Source of the DNA: Gnetum montanum
Taxonomy: Eukaryota > Streptophyta > Gnetopsida > Gnetales > Gnetaceae
Length of the DNA: 64,000 nucleotides
Assembly (NCBI GenBank): GCA_015680685.1
Contig: MNCI01025027.1
Coordinates: 32,565 to 96,564, forward strand
Direction: 5' to 3'
Shown: in pieces, positions 11,471 to 22,990 of the stretch
Position numbering within the stretch: the first letter of the stretch is position 1
Layout: each line of letters opens with the position of its first letter
The notes under the pieces: model-generated
Seen by the model: the letters and a program-made list of their open reading frames with translations, nothing else
Told to the model about the DNA's origin: nothing
Database searches by the model: none
Program-made: the position numbers and the translations under genes

Positions 11471-11885
11471 TAACCTAGGTTAGATATATCTTATATCTAT
11501 GTGATTGAGATCTATTATAAAAATTCAAATTTGGCACTTTTAAAACAATAAATAAATCCATGGCTTAGCGCAATCTTCATGTATTAGCAACTATAACTTC
11601 TTCAACTACTACCAACTGTGACCTCCATTTCACTGCTACACTCCCAACCAAAAATTTTTGTACCATGAATGCTAAGTTCATATACTACTTTTATCTTAAA
11701 AAATTTGTTACTTGAGACCATGGGAACAAAACAAAGGTTGTGAGTGTTCATAGTTAAAGTTGTAGTTGCCAATAGACAAAAATTATATTGGTTCATGGAC
11801 TTGTTTGTCATCTTAAAAGCACCAAATTTGAATTTTTACAATGGCTCTAAGCGATATAGATATAAAATACATCTAATCTAGTATG
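11471..11885. repeat. Long imperfect inverted repeat (foldback / MITE-like)
   Basis: The left arm (about 11471-11623) and right arm (about 11735-11885) are reverse complements with moderate divergence. Examples are AAAAATTCAAATTTGG on the left against CCAAATTTGAATTTTT on the right, and TATTAGCAACTATAACTT against the complement of AAGTTGTAGTTGCCAATA. The loop is about 110 nt. A transcript would form a roughly 150-bp imperfect stem. This could be a foldback or MITE-type element or an inverted duplication. The minus-strand ORF at 11602-11811 lies inside the hairpin and is not considered coding. Confidence 0.7.
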
Positions 11886-11889
11886 TGTT

Positions 11890-13147
11890 TCTATTAGTGA
11901 AACTGAAACCAAAATTTTTACTTAGGTTCACAAAGATGCTTGGATCCATTGGACTAGTTTTAGAATTCCTTTTATGGAAATTTTTTAAAAAATTATAATT
12001 TAGTGCTACCTAATAAGAACAAAGATTGCAAAGGCATTCTTTTATTAGTTTCATTTATGTATTTTCTACTCTAGCTTTTGTTTCATGTATGCTAAACATG
12101 ATTTCATTAACTAACATGTCTTCCATCTTGTAGTTATTTTTTGTAAATTCATCTTGTTTAAGTATATACACTTCTAACTAATATGGAATTTATCTACAAC
12201 CTAGTGTATTTTTCTGTGTTAATTGTATTTGATTATACATAAAAATTTATGGATGATTATAGGCACTCAATCTATAAAATTCATAAAAATTGAAAATAAA
12301 AATTAAGTTGCAACAATAAAATTTATTAAAATATATATAAAATTGAAAGTAGAATTTTATTATATCTATATATACTTTAACAAGGATGTATAAGATAAAT
12401 TAACTTATACAAAATTTTATAACCATAATCGTTGAATTCATTCAAAGCATACCTGTGACCATAAATGCCAAGATGGAAAAAGATCATCCAATAGTTATGT
12501 AACTTTCAACATTTAGTCCATATAATTCCCTTATGTCAACCCATGTGCATAGGATGCTTTCCTCCCTTTAATTATGGGCGCTGACATTTAGTCGAGTCAA
12601 ACATCAACCCGTAGAATTCCACGACCACGAGGAGAGATGAAAGTTTATTTTCCATGCCCACCCTTATGCCGCCATCTCCTCCGCCTGGTGCGCCCGTACA
12701 AGCCTCGACTTTCACAAACTGTGCGGGTTTTCAATCTGTAATAATGAATAGAGTCAAAAAGTATCATGAAAGAGGATGCAAGGTTGAAAAAATGGAGTAA
12801 GCACTACTCCACTTTTAAATTTTTCCATAGGCAGTATTGACTTTACCATAACAGACGAAAGATGACTTTGAAGTTTGAAGGAAAACTGCATTTTTGTTAT
12901 ACTTGGAAGGAACACATACAACTATGCAAGCACGTCCTTGGAATTATGAAATTGTCAAGTAGTGGTAATCTGGTCATGATTCACTGATTCGTGACATAAG
13001 CCAACAGCAACAGCCACGTTTTGGATTGAATACTGCAACACAAAGTTTACAAGCAGAGTTTTCAGTCCCAGTTCTGGCGGTTCGAATTATAAATTAGAGA
13101 AGCAATGCTGCATAATTTGCAGATACGAACGAAATGAAGTTGCAATA
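11890..13147. other. Mostly AT-rich spacer; GC-richer 12.57-12.73 kb may be promoter-proximal
   Basis: 11890-12560 is AT-rich and featureless. 12570-12730 is noticeably GC-richer and precedes the small ORF at 13148 by about 0.4-0.6 kb. No specific promoter element can be asserted. Confidence 0.4.
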
Positions 13148-13321
13148 ATGGCGAGGGCAGAAGGCTTCATGGGCAGGCGGCCACTTCCACGCAGAGGACA
13201 GATATTATCTGCAATCTTCTCTTCGCTTTTGTCATGTCTGAAGAGATTAGTTTTATGTTTCTGCCCACAGGAACGGCACCGAGTTCATGCCATATCCCAG
13301 ACCGAGAGTGATATGGTTTAA
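13148..13321 (+). CDS. Candidate small host gene, 57-aa basic/hydrophobic protein
   Basis: ATG at 13148 in a good plant start context (AATAATGGCG), stop TAA at 13319-13321, giving 57 codons. The protein starts MARAEGFMGRRPLPRRGQ, a strongly basic N-terminus with an RRPLPRRGQ motif. A hydrophobic, cysteine-containing segment (about residues 19-40, with C30, C37, C39) and a polar tail follow. A minimal upstream ORF (ATG at 13134, four codons) precedes it. The local sequence is less AT-rich than average. I do not recognise the family, so this may be a real short plant gene or the first exon of a longer one, or simply a chance ORF. The opposite-strand ORF at 13167-13349 is its shadow. Confidence 0.4.
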   Translation: MARAEGFMGRRPLPRRGQILSAIFSSLLSCLKRLVLCFCPQERHRVHAISQTESDMV

Positions 13322-14089
13322 GATCTGAATCCTGGCGAATGCATTCCACTGTGTAATCTATTAAAAGTAGGATATTTAAATTTCAGATTTCTGAATTCTA
13401 AAGTACCCAGTGCTATAGATTTTGTATATGGATATGTTGTTCTCTACTTTTATAGCAGTGAAGTTAGGTATGAATTAAGTAGCTGGTTGATGAATGCACT
13501 TTCAAATCTCAAATAAGAAGGACATTGTTGGCAGGCTTCTATTAAGTAAAACGTGAGATTTTATAAATATCTTTATTAATGCTAAAATTGACAATGAATT
13601 TTTGTGTGCGGGCGGACCTTAACGTAGCATTGTAGTAGAAGCATTATTTAGATGCTTTTCTTGCAAATGCCACATTGATGCATGATTATATTTTTCATAT
13701 CATTGCATTCTCATTTCCAATAGATAACTTATGCCACCGAATATTTTCTGTAACTTGCATTCTAATTGATGTGATTGCTGGTGGAGTCGTTCTTCTTTTG
13801 TTTTTGGGGCACGTAGGAGAATAAGTCTTGCGCCATATTCATGGCATGTGTTGAAATTAGAAGACGTACAATCTGAAAATGCAATAGTTTATAAAACTGA
13901 AACTGATTTAGCTTATTTCTCAGATTCCATCTATGCATTGCACCAGTTCAGTATATAGGTTGGTGCACCTACTGTCTGCACCATTGACTCAATATTAGTT
14001 TCATAGCTTCACACTGGATATCCATTTCTCTGTTCTCACGGGAAAAGGATATTCCACTATTGCACCGGAGACAAGTAATATTCATGCCT
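13322..14089. other. Spacer after the small ORF
   Basis: Moderately AT-rich sequence without a supported ORF. It could hold 3' UTR or introns of the 13148 candidate, but no splice pattern can be defended. Confidence 0.4.
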
Positions 14090-14720
14090 TAAGCTTGTAT
14101 GTGTAGTTTTTCTTGTGGTAGTTGACTTTGATATGCGAAGACAGTATTGCATATTATGGGAGCTTTTTAAAAACATACTTTTTTCACGAAGACAATAGTA
14201 ATGGTCACTGAAGTTGATTTAGGAATTTTCTGGATACTGACAGACACCAACGAAATTTTACCTAACATGTCAACCGCTTTTTGGTCCACACTGCAGAAAA
14301 GTCATATTCATATGTCCCAAGGTTATATAGGTTTTTGCTGGTTGATTTTGGTGTGAGACAGTATTTCATGGTGGTGGAGTTTTTTTTTTAACGTCAAAGG
14401 CAACGGTAATGACCATTACGGTTCGAACGGTTTAGGCTGCTCCCATTTCGCTCGGTTTAGTAATTTTTCTAGTTAGATTTACATTGACTACAACTAATGA
14501 AATTTTCCCTAAACATGTCAACAACTTTGCTCGTAAATTAGGGTATTTACCGTTGCTGAATCAAGCTTTTATGTTTGCAGACCCGGTTTCCTTTTTTGTT
14601 TCTTTCTCTTCTTGTTCTTTTCCTGAACCTTAAAATACTTGGAGTATAACACGCAAGAGCCGTTTCTCCTCCACTTTTATACACAACTAGACCTAGATTT
14701 TTCTCGGGTAACCGGATTTT
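14090..14720. repeat. Diverged tandem duplication plus dispersed repeat copy 2
   Basis: About 14090-14290 and 14300-14520 share GACAGTATTKCATRKT, ACGAAATTTTACCTAACATGTCAAC versus AATGAAATTTTCCCTAAACATGTCAAC-type text, and GTAATGRYCA. The second half (14400-14720) is also related to 7900-8210. The sequence looks like a decayed LTR or untranslated region of an unknown element. Confidence 0.5.
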
Positions 14721-14819
14721 CCGGACGTAGTACATTAAGAGGGCTTGGAAATCTAAAGTGAAAAATTCTGTAGACTTAATATACAGTTTTCAAACCTGCA
14801 ACTTGCAAACTATAAAGCA

Positions 14820-15208
14820 CACCCTCTAATTAATCCAGTAATGCATTGACAGCTTTTAAGTTTTTAACCTCCTTATATATAATTTTTGTGAGCAAAATTA
14901 ACCTTTAAAAATGTAGTTATATCAAGAAATATACATCAATGTTTAAAAAGATAGAAAATTAGTCAAATCATTATTAAAAACTAATTAGTTAGCCAGCTGG
15001 TCCATTAGTTAGCCAGCTCATAACACATTCAAACCCTATGAATCTGTTGGACCAATTCAGTTTCAACCATTTTTGTATATTAAACATATAACTTAAGGAT
15101 GCAAGTCACCAGATTTAATCAATAAACTCTAGAGATTCATATTATCTTATTTATTATTTGTTACAAGCAAACAATTATCTTATTTAAATATGATAAATGC
15201 ACCATGAT
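14820..15208. repeat. Old AT-rich dispersed repeat, copy 2, left half
   Basis: Matches 10160-10490. It ends at 15208 where the gypsy LTR begins, with ATGAT (15204-15208) as the left target duplication. The match to the uninterrupted copy resumes after 26637. Confidence 0.65.
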
Positions 15209-16109
15209 TGATGAGTAGTGGAGTAGTCCAACACCCAACCATATGTGATACGAGTGTTGACACATAGCTCGTTGAATTCCATAGACAAGGCAATGTGGTT
15301 ATGATAGCAATTGGTTTGAGTTTATGATTGTTTTCTTCTCATGTAAAATCAATGCATATGGTTTAACTCATAGTGAGGTGTATGATAATTGATGTTGTAT
15401 TGGTCATTTTACTCCTAGTAAACATAAGGTAAATGAAAGGGATTTCTAAGTCTAAGTTAACAACAAATGAATCTAGTGTAGCGTAAGCAATGGACATCCA
15501 CTCCTGACTCTCTGCACACGTCTTGGACTTATGTAATTGTTACTGGGATTACCAAGTACCTCGCTATTGGGTGAACCAAGTAATAATACTACTAGGTTAT
15601 CAAATGATCACACTTTATGCTTAGAATCAATTGTATCCATTCTGCTTAATAATAATAAAAGTAAAGTTCATGGAAAAGTAAACAATAACCAAGAAAATAC
15701 TAATCAGTAGACTAAGTGAAAATAGTAAACATTATTCTCAGTAAACTATTAAAAACTAAGTGGATGCTGCCATGGTGAAAAGTAATCTTGATCTTTATTA
15801 TCATTCACACTTGTGTCCAAGTACTAGATGCTCAAATAAAGACTTCCTACAATCACTTCACACCACACTACGAGCATACACTGCCAAGTGATAAGTACTA
15901 AAATCAAGAAAAAAAACCAACAGAGTTTCACTAAGGTGGAATGAAATTGTTGTTTCGACCATGCACCTAAGTGTTGTAGTTATAGGCCTACACCTATCTA
16001 TGATATCAAATATCTAACACTATAGCTTGTGCCCCAATATTGGGGATTTGATATTGTAGCTTCGATATCAGATGCTTGATATGGTAGTTGATCAAAATAT
16101 AATTTATCA
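15209..16109 (-). repeat. 3' LTR of gypsy family 1 (element on minus)
   Basis: 901 nt, TG...CA ends, direct repeat of 25737-26637 with many substitutions. On minus it opens with TGATAAATTATATTTTGATC and holds several GATATC/ATATTG-type words in the first ~130 nt (plus 15990-16095), then a GGCCTATAACTAC box that may be the TATA region. It ends CACTACTCATCA. Confidence 0.9.
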
Positions 16110-16122
16110 TACCCCCACAACT
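16110..16122 (-). other. Polypurine tract of gypsy family 1
   Basis: On minus the sequence directly before the left LTR reads AGTTGTGGGGGTA. The GTGGGGG run is the expected plus-strand primer next to the 3' LTR. Confidence 0.75.
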
Positions 16123-16988
16123 AACTAAAAACTCATCCTTGAGTTAAAACAAAATGAGGATGGAGTTTCTTACAAAATTCGGAGGTAGATTTACATGACA
16201 CTAACTACTATGTACATGATTGTTAATTGCCATAATGGTGTTTACAAATTGACAAAAGATATGACATAATAACTTTATCAAAAAATAAAATTTTATGAAG
16301 CTTGATGTAGCCTTATGTAGTTCCTAGTGGTAGTGGCTCCTCCATTAGTTGCTTCTCCTTGTCATTAGGCTTCTGAAATTTATACCAGTTCAGAAGTACC
16401 TCAGGTTTCTCCTCTTCTATTCTTAGGTCATGTATCATCCATGCTTATTATGTAATGTGTGATGGAGTAGGTACAACCCATGGGCACAACTATGGGAACA
16501 TCTGATTCAGCTTAACATACTAGACTACAAGTTGCCTTCTCTCCTTTTTGAATGCTTTGGTCTATTTCTGTAATTCATGATAGTTAGATAACCTTCTAGC
16601 CAGGTTTGCTACTACATCCTTTTACTCTTGGTAGCCAACCTTCATTGCTTCCAATTTAGAGTTTTCCACTTGGAGTTTCTGTAAAGCATCTTTTTCATCT
16701 ACAAATGCCTTTTCATACAAAGCATATGTGGCTACTACTTGTCATTCTAATTCATTCTTGGGCCTACCTACTATCAACATGGCCAAGTTAGCATAACAGA
16801 AGTTATCTAACCCCATGTACTCTTTCAGGTCTTCAATCTAAAGGTCTTTGTTTTTCACTTCCATCTAGTGAACGTGGGAATAACTATCCAAGATGGGTTG
16901 CTAGTTAGGATTTTATGGTGAAATGAAGCTAATTTTGGCTTTGGCAATCTAGATCTCTTTCTTGTTAATTTACTTGTACATGCCCACT

Positions 16989-17973
16989 TGATGAATCATG
17001 GTTTGTCAAGTGCTGATATTGAACCTTTGTTAACCAGGTGCTAATATCGAACCCCTGTTATCGGACCCCTAATATTTGCTAGGTCCCGATATTGGGCACC
17101 CATTATTGGACCCCCGATAATGCAGCCATGATATCACGTATGTGTACATGATATCACGGCCTGACAAGCAATATCCCATACGCGATATCACAGTTCCCAT
17201 GTGATCCTATAAATACATAATGGGGTGCATGGGAAATGATCAGTTTTTAGTGGGTCAGTTTAGTGTTAGAATAGAGTCTTTTTGTCATTTTTTCCTATCA
17301 ACCCTTTCTCCCAATGCATGCCGCAGTGTGATGATTGTAATTGTAAAACACCTTTATTCGAGTGTGACAGACTTGGACACGCACATGACCGGAAATAAAG
17401 ATCAAGATTACTTCATCATTTTCACATTCACTTATTTTAATCATTTAATTGTTATTGTTATTTCTTGCTTTCGTAGTTGATATCTCTTCATACTAAACTC
17501 CTTAAAGATAGAATGAGTATGACTTAATGACGAGCATTCAAGTGTGACTACTTGGTATCCCAATAGTGTACCTAGGCCATGCACTTGGTAATCCCAGTGG
17601 TAGTCGTGCTTGAGGTCCAAGATGTGTATAGATGATTAAGTAACAAATGCTCATCACACTTAGGCTAGCTTAGACTTTCTCTCCCTATCACCTCTTAGTA
17701 TAGTTCTCTCTCTCCCTTTTCCTCCTAGCTTTGCTAAGATCATTTTCCATCACCTTCAGGAGTAGCATTAGTTTAGGTATAGATCATACACCTCACTCTA
17801 GACTAAACCATATTTGACAAAGAAAATACAAGTCAAAGTGGGAAGATAGTGAACTGTGATCAATGAGTAACTATCTAGATACCTCAACTAGCCCGTCTAT
17901 GGAGTTCGACTAGATCATGCGTGAAACGCTCATATTCATATCGTTGAGTGTAGGGGTACCTCACTACTCATCA
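16989..17973 (+). mobile_element. Solo-LTR-like insertion, related to the gypsy family 1 LTR, opposite orientation
   Basis: Begins TGATGAATCATGG and ends CTCACTACTCATCA, the same 3' end as the family 1 LTR but on plus. The first 220 nt carry many GATATC/CGATATTG/TATCGGACCC words. They are followed by a TATA box (CCTATAAATACATAATGGGG, about 17204) and a downstream leader resembling the family 1 LTR. Flanks are CCACT (16984-16988) and CCAGT (17974-17978), a possible 5-bp duplication with one mismatch. It splits the accessory reading frame. Confidence 0.6.
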
Positions 17974-18935
17974 CCAGTTAATCACAGAAGTCTTCCTTGA
18001 GCCTTTCATGTTTCCTTGCCTCATTTTGACATGTGTTTATTTCAATGGTTGACTTTTATCAAATGGCAGGTACCTCCTTCATTATGAGGGTTCAATTTTC
18101 TCTTACGAGGTGGCTTATGTCTTGGTTGACCCTCACCAGTTATTCCCATTACTAGTGCATGCTCTCCTCTAGGATTTTTTTCTACTTTTCCATAGTGGTC
18201 AACCTCACATTATTAGTAGCAAGTTGTTTATTTTCCTCTTGGACTACTGTTAGTGCCTTGACATATGCATATGTTTATGCTTCCACTATGGAGGCTTTCC
18301 ATATCACTTTCTTCTTCTCTTTTGACATCTATTTATTCTACACAATCAGATGGTTCATCTACTCTATCTTGAACTACTTTATTTGGTTAGGCACAATAAA
18401 TTATATGGGATATCTTCATTCATCTCTTAAGGTTGTAAGCTCTTCTTGTAATTTCATAATTTCATTTTTTGCATGCTCTACCCTTGTCTCTATCATGACA
18501 AGTTTTCCTCTAGTAGTAATGAGCTCAAATTGTACTATAGTGACATCATTAGGGATGTCAAAAAAAAATTTCATTACTTTCCCATTCTATAGTAGTCTAT
18601 TGAGCACATCCTCATGGTTAGCAGGAGCCATCAAAGTTTGACCTAACATTTGAACATGTCTAGCTCTAGTTAGATCTGCCAATGGCATAATAGGTATAGA
18701 GAAATATTCTTTGATGTGATTAGTAATCACCTTTGTTGCTCCCATGACAACTTGATGTTGCATTACCACAACTGTAACTCCCTCTCTAGTTTTAAGCACC
18801 ACTTGGAATGATGCAGCATTCTTAGAGATCTGTTGTGATCATTGGACCTTTCCTCTTGATTGTAGTGAGAGCTATCCACTTGCTAGATCTATTGAAACTG
18901 TGGGCTATATGGCACTATCAATAACTCTATAAAGG

Positions 18936-19193
18936 TTGGCCTCCTCCCTTGTTCCTCAATTTATGGTTGTAGATGATTCATCCATGGTCTATAATCTTAT
19001 GGTGGTGGCTATGGAACTTGTTTTTGTTGTTGTTATTATTGTTTTTGTTATTAATCTTATTGTTTCTTCTATTGCTCGTATTGTTGCTTTTGTTCTTGTT
19101 CTTATTCTTCACCCTAATCTTTCCTGGGTGGTGTTGGTTTGAACAACTCAACATATGAAGCATTTTGGGCTCTCTTGGGAACATCATTAGCAT
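18936..19193 (-). other. Asn/Lys-rich low-complexity segment of the accessory ORF
   Basis: A TTGTTGTTATTATTG-like plus-strand run encodes on minus a stretch of N and K residues (19010-19160) within the accessory frame. ORFs called on plus here are hydrophobic shadows made of Leu/Val codons. Confidence 0.6.
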
Positions 19194-20540
19194 ATCCTAG
19201 GATTTCAACTTGCACAAATTTTTGATAAGGTAGCAAAATGGAAGTGTTGGCTTTCATGCCTTCCTTTCTTCAAACCACCTCTAAATTTCCATAAAATACA
19301 GTTTTGCAAGGTTGGCATTGTATTTTCCCATTAGGATCACACTTCCTCTAGCCACATAAGTCGATAGTCAATTGAGTCCTTTCGTTGGAAATAGGTGATA
19401 TGTGTTAGTTTTGAAGTAGATTCTTTCTTCTAGAGTTAGCTCATTATAGCCCTTATCTTTTTTGCCATATGTCCATTCCAGCCATAGTTTTCTAGATTCG
19501 AGATTTGATTGAGTGGAGACATGTGTTAACCTTTCCCCTTCATTGGGTATATTCAGAGCTTTTGCAATTGCCTTGATTGAGAATGAAACTAAGACTTGTC
19601 CAATGTTAATTGTAATACCTTCTTCCTTATTGTGCTAAAACTGATATGTTTTCCCAAGGTACCATTTTCCACTGTTAGAAAGGATGGGCCATAGTGGTGA
19701 TGCCTTGAGTTGTGTCTTGACCACTTCAGGGGTGAAATATAAAATTGGACCAAGGTTCATCTCTATAATGACTATGGTTAGCATAGATCTTTCTTGGATG
19801 GCTTGGAGGTAGTCCTGTGACAATGTGAGGTGTTGGACTAATGATCCTATGGTAGGGATATTTTGATAAATTCTAAATAATTGGGCTTCTTACTCCTTGT
19901 GTTCTAGTTCTTGTCCTCCAGTTCAACCTCTACCTTGGCCTCTTGGTCATTTACTTATACCTTATGAGGGTCCTCGTTCTCCTCTCTTTGGGGCTATCTA
20001 CAATCATTAAGGAATTGGGAATCATTAGAAGGCATCCTCTAATATTTATAACTTCCTTCCTTTCTCATACTTTTAGTTAGATCAAGTTCTTAGTTGTTAG
20101 GATTGTAAAGTTAGAAAATTTTTGCAAAAAGTTACCACATAAGGATTAATTTCATTGTAACCCTTCACACTTATCCATTTTGTCCCCATGTATGACTCAT
20201 AATGATGGTTATAGGTCCTTAGGAGTATTATTTGAGTATTATGGCATTAATATGATTGATTGCTCCTTAAAAATTTCATTTTTCACTTCATACTTACCCT
20301 TAAGATACATTTTAGCATTAGCAAATGTTGAAAAATTGGATCATATTTTCTTTACTAGGATCCCCCACAACTAAGATGAGCTTTCCATGATCAAATAGGA
20401 TCAAAAATCAGGAAAAATGGAGCAATGATAGGGAATATATGGCTTGGGAAAGCTAGGAGTTTAGAGCTCAAATCAAAGAAGGAAAGTTGAAAAATCTCCC
20501 TTGTGTGCAAATGAGAAATGATGAAAAATTTGACTAAGTC

Positions 20541-20640
20541 CCCATGTATTTATATTTTTTGAAAGACTCGATATCAGGGACCTAACATCAAGGACTCGAT
20601 TTTGGTGTAGACTCAATATTTGAGCCCTAAAATTTACACT
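20541..20640 (-). promoter_or_regulatory. Possible internal promoter upstream of the accessory gene
   Basis: On minus, AAAATATAAATACATGGGG (20541-20559) closely resembles the TATA region of the solo LTR (TATAAATACATAATGGGG). It is preceded by GATATCGAGTC and related words (CTCGATATCAGGGACC, ACTCGATTTTGG, ACTCAATATTTGAGCCC on plus, 20566-20625). It lies about 0.5 kb upstream of the accessory ATG and 1.5 kb after the end of gag-pro. Read as an internal promoter, or as the remnant of another LTR inserted in the same orientation. Confidence 0.4.
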
Positions 20641-20699
20641 TTTCATAGAGGTTTTATGGGAAAAATTGATTCTTTTGGATTTTTGGAAGATTTTAAAGT

Positions 20700-22140
20700 T
20701 GCTCATAGGGTTTGGATGATAGAGATATGCATATTTTTGTCAAAATTTTGTCATTAGAAGTTCATAAAGAAGGAATCTCGAGCTACAAAAGTTCATAAGA
20801 TGGATTAAGAAGGGTAATGGACTCATGTAGTGAGAATAGATAGTTTAAATTATTTGGGAAGTATTTATTGATATTTGTTGATGTTGGAAGATTCAAGATG
20901 ATGTGGAATCACTTAGCAGATATAAGATACAATAGTTATACAATTGGGTCCTTCATAAAGCAAGCTCTAGCCCTTAATGGCCTTGTATAACCACACCTAA
21001 TGTGTCCTTAGGTACTTAAGGAGTTGAATGTAATGCATATATATTTAGCAAAACACAAATGTTAGTACCAACAAATTGAAAAAATAACACTATGTTACTC
21101 ATAAAAACAAGCTATGACTATTCAAATCATGAGGTGAGATTGACTTAGAAGGGATTGAAGAAATTGGGACATGAGGTATCTTACCATAGGCATCATGAAT
21201 TGTTATGTTTTATTAGTGGTTAAAGTAATTAGTAGCCTTTCTGTCCAAGATTCAAACAGAGTCTAGACCACATTCCAATGACATCATATCACTTCATCTC
21301 CTCAAATCACAACTATAAGACTTTAATTGTTGTAAGGAGTATCGTCACATCACGTATTATCCAAGAGAGAAGTTCATTTATGGCACTTCATTTATTTCTT
21401 AGATTTCTGAGAAGTTGCCTACCTTTAGGCATGGGTAATATGTCTTTTAGTGGGATCCCCAAAAATTTATTTTATGCTCTTTTATTTTTATTTGTGTCAA
21501 CCTTTCAATGAAAAACTTATTTTACTCTTACTTCCATTTTTTTTTATATCTACAAGAATATAATACAACCTTAGCAACATGATAGAACTCACAATAGTAA
21601 TCCAAAAAAAAATCCATAAATCCCCTTGATGTCACACCCTTTTCATTTCCACTTGGTTTTTTAGTTTTTTGTCTAGGCATAATGATTGCAAGTTTATTCT
21701 TAGTTTTATGATGTAAAAGAATATCATTATGGTCATGGTAAGAATCACTTATTAATGGAATGGATGGATGGATGATGTGGGCTCACTGTTTAAATAATCA
21801 GTTCTTTATGTCTTAATAACATAGAGAAATCTTCACTTTATTAGACTACATCTTACCTTTATTTGTAATGCATCTTATTAGCAATCAAAATTATTGACAA
21901 AGGATTTAAAATAAAGTATGGAAGAAATGATAAAGATAGTTAGAATTGTGAAAAGGTATAAAGAATGGAAAATTTTTAAAAATGGAAAATGTCACAGAAT
22001 TGAAAAATATTAAAGAATATTAAAAATTTAAGAAATGAAAAATGTGAAAGAATATGAAGATGTCAAACAATGTGAAATATATAAATGAATAGGAAAAATT
22101 GCATCAAGAAATAAGAAAAGTAAAAAGAATTGTAAAATAA
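20700..22140. other. AT-rich spacer inside gypsy family 1
   Basis: Lies between the end of gag-pro and the accessory promoter-like block. I searched both strands by eye for YxDD, DxAxRxG-type or integrase HHCC/DDE signatures and saw none. It includes GAAAAATG/AAGAATAT-rich simple sequence at 21950-22140. Confidence 0.5.
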
Positions 22141-22149
22141 AAAATGGAA

Positions 22150-22990
22150 AAGCACTTATTAATTTTGGGATCAAGGTAAAGTGTCTTTCCCATGACTAAA
22201 CTCATGGGTGAGTGTTCGAAAAATGCTTCCAAGGTCTCTTGGATCATACACTTTAGGTGATTCACTTACCATCTTTATTGATTTAGCTTTTCTATTATTG
22301 TCCCATGTGATCTTGATGGTAGTTGAGTTTTGATCATCTAAGTTCTTGTTCTCTTTTCCTTTGGTGTATGATTATGAGTTATTAGTTTCATTTTAATGTC
22401 CTTAATTGGAGTCATTGTTTGTGAATGGGAATTAATAAATGAGTCAGATTGTTCCATGCATATTTTTGATAGTTGAAGGTTCTTAGGAAGTGGCCATAGG
22501 GTGTCTTTTGGTTTATTGGCTCTTGCTCTCTCTTTTGCACACATTTTTTGTTCACTATTGTTGTCGATTGGTATGGTGATTATGTTGATAGTATGAAAAC
22601 TTGGTTCATGATTGCACCCTTTGCTTTTAGTAGTAATGCATGGGATCTGCTATGTATGTATGGATCCATGATTATCCTCCTTAGAGATCTCAATAGATAG
22701 ATCTCTCATACTTAGCTTAGCATTGATTGTGCTAAGCCATGCTCTTCCCATGATATTTGGAAATTCCTCATAAAAATATTTCACAAATTACCACTAAATT
22801 TGCTGGATAAGATCACCCATTGATGGTGGTCACCATGTCCTTAATCTATCCCAAGGAAATGACAACAAATTGATCTACAAGCTCCAACTTGATATTACAT
22901 TTCTTTAATGATGGGAAGTTCCATGCTTGATATGTTTCATAAGAGAGAAAATTTAGCCTAGATCCTAAGTCTAATAAAGGTATGCATGGT
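22150..22990 (-). pseudogene. Gypsy family 1 retropepsin and C-terminal tail
   Basis: Minus-strand translation gives PLLDLGSRLNFLSYETYQAW (22921-22988), matching plant Ty3/gypsy proteases with a DLGA/DLGS-type active site. A K-L-E-L-V-D block follows, and after a frameshift FPNIMGRAWLSTINAK (about 22740), the counterpart of the conserved ILGRPFL motif. The frame continues as a charged tail to about 22150 without an RT. The protease would process Gag in the virus-like particle. Stops and a frameshift prevent expression. Confidence 0.65.

Larger units (their letters stand above)
16310..20035 (-). pseudogene. Coiled-coil accessory gene of gypsy family 1 (broken)
   Basis: A minus-strand reading frame can be followed from an ATG at 20033-20035 (MPSNDSQF) down to about 16310, with many stops and frameshifts. 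Better-preserved pieces lie at 19635-19823 (beginning MSQDYLQAIQERS), 19250-19600 (globular, Trp/Tyr-rich), an Asn/Lys-rich stretch at 19010-19160 encoded by a T-rich repeat, 18587-18802, and heptad-rich coiled coil around 18480-18600 (KNEIMKLQEELTTL), 18190-18250 (VVQEENKQLATNNVRL) and 16560-16750. It lies between the protease and the 3' LTR, in sense with gag. The frame is interrupted by a solo-LTR-like insertion at 16989-17973. Similar accessory ORFs occur in some plant gypsy elements; the function is unknown. Confidence 0.55.

Noticed and set aside
18159-19158. Hydrophobic plus-strand ORFs (Leu/Val/Phe-rich)
   Set aside because: Antisense of the Lys/Glu/Asn-rich accessory ORF; the composition mirrors that frame.
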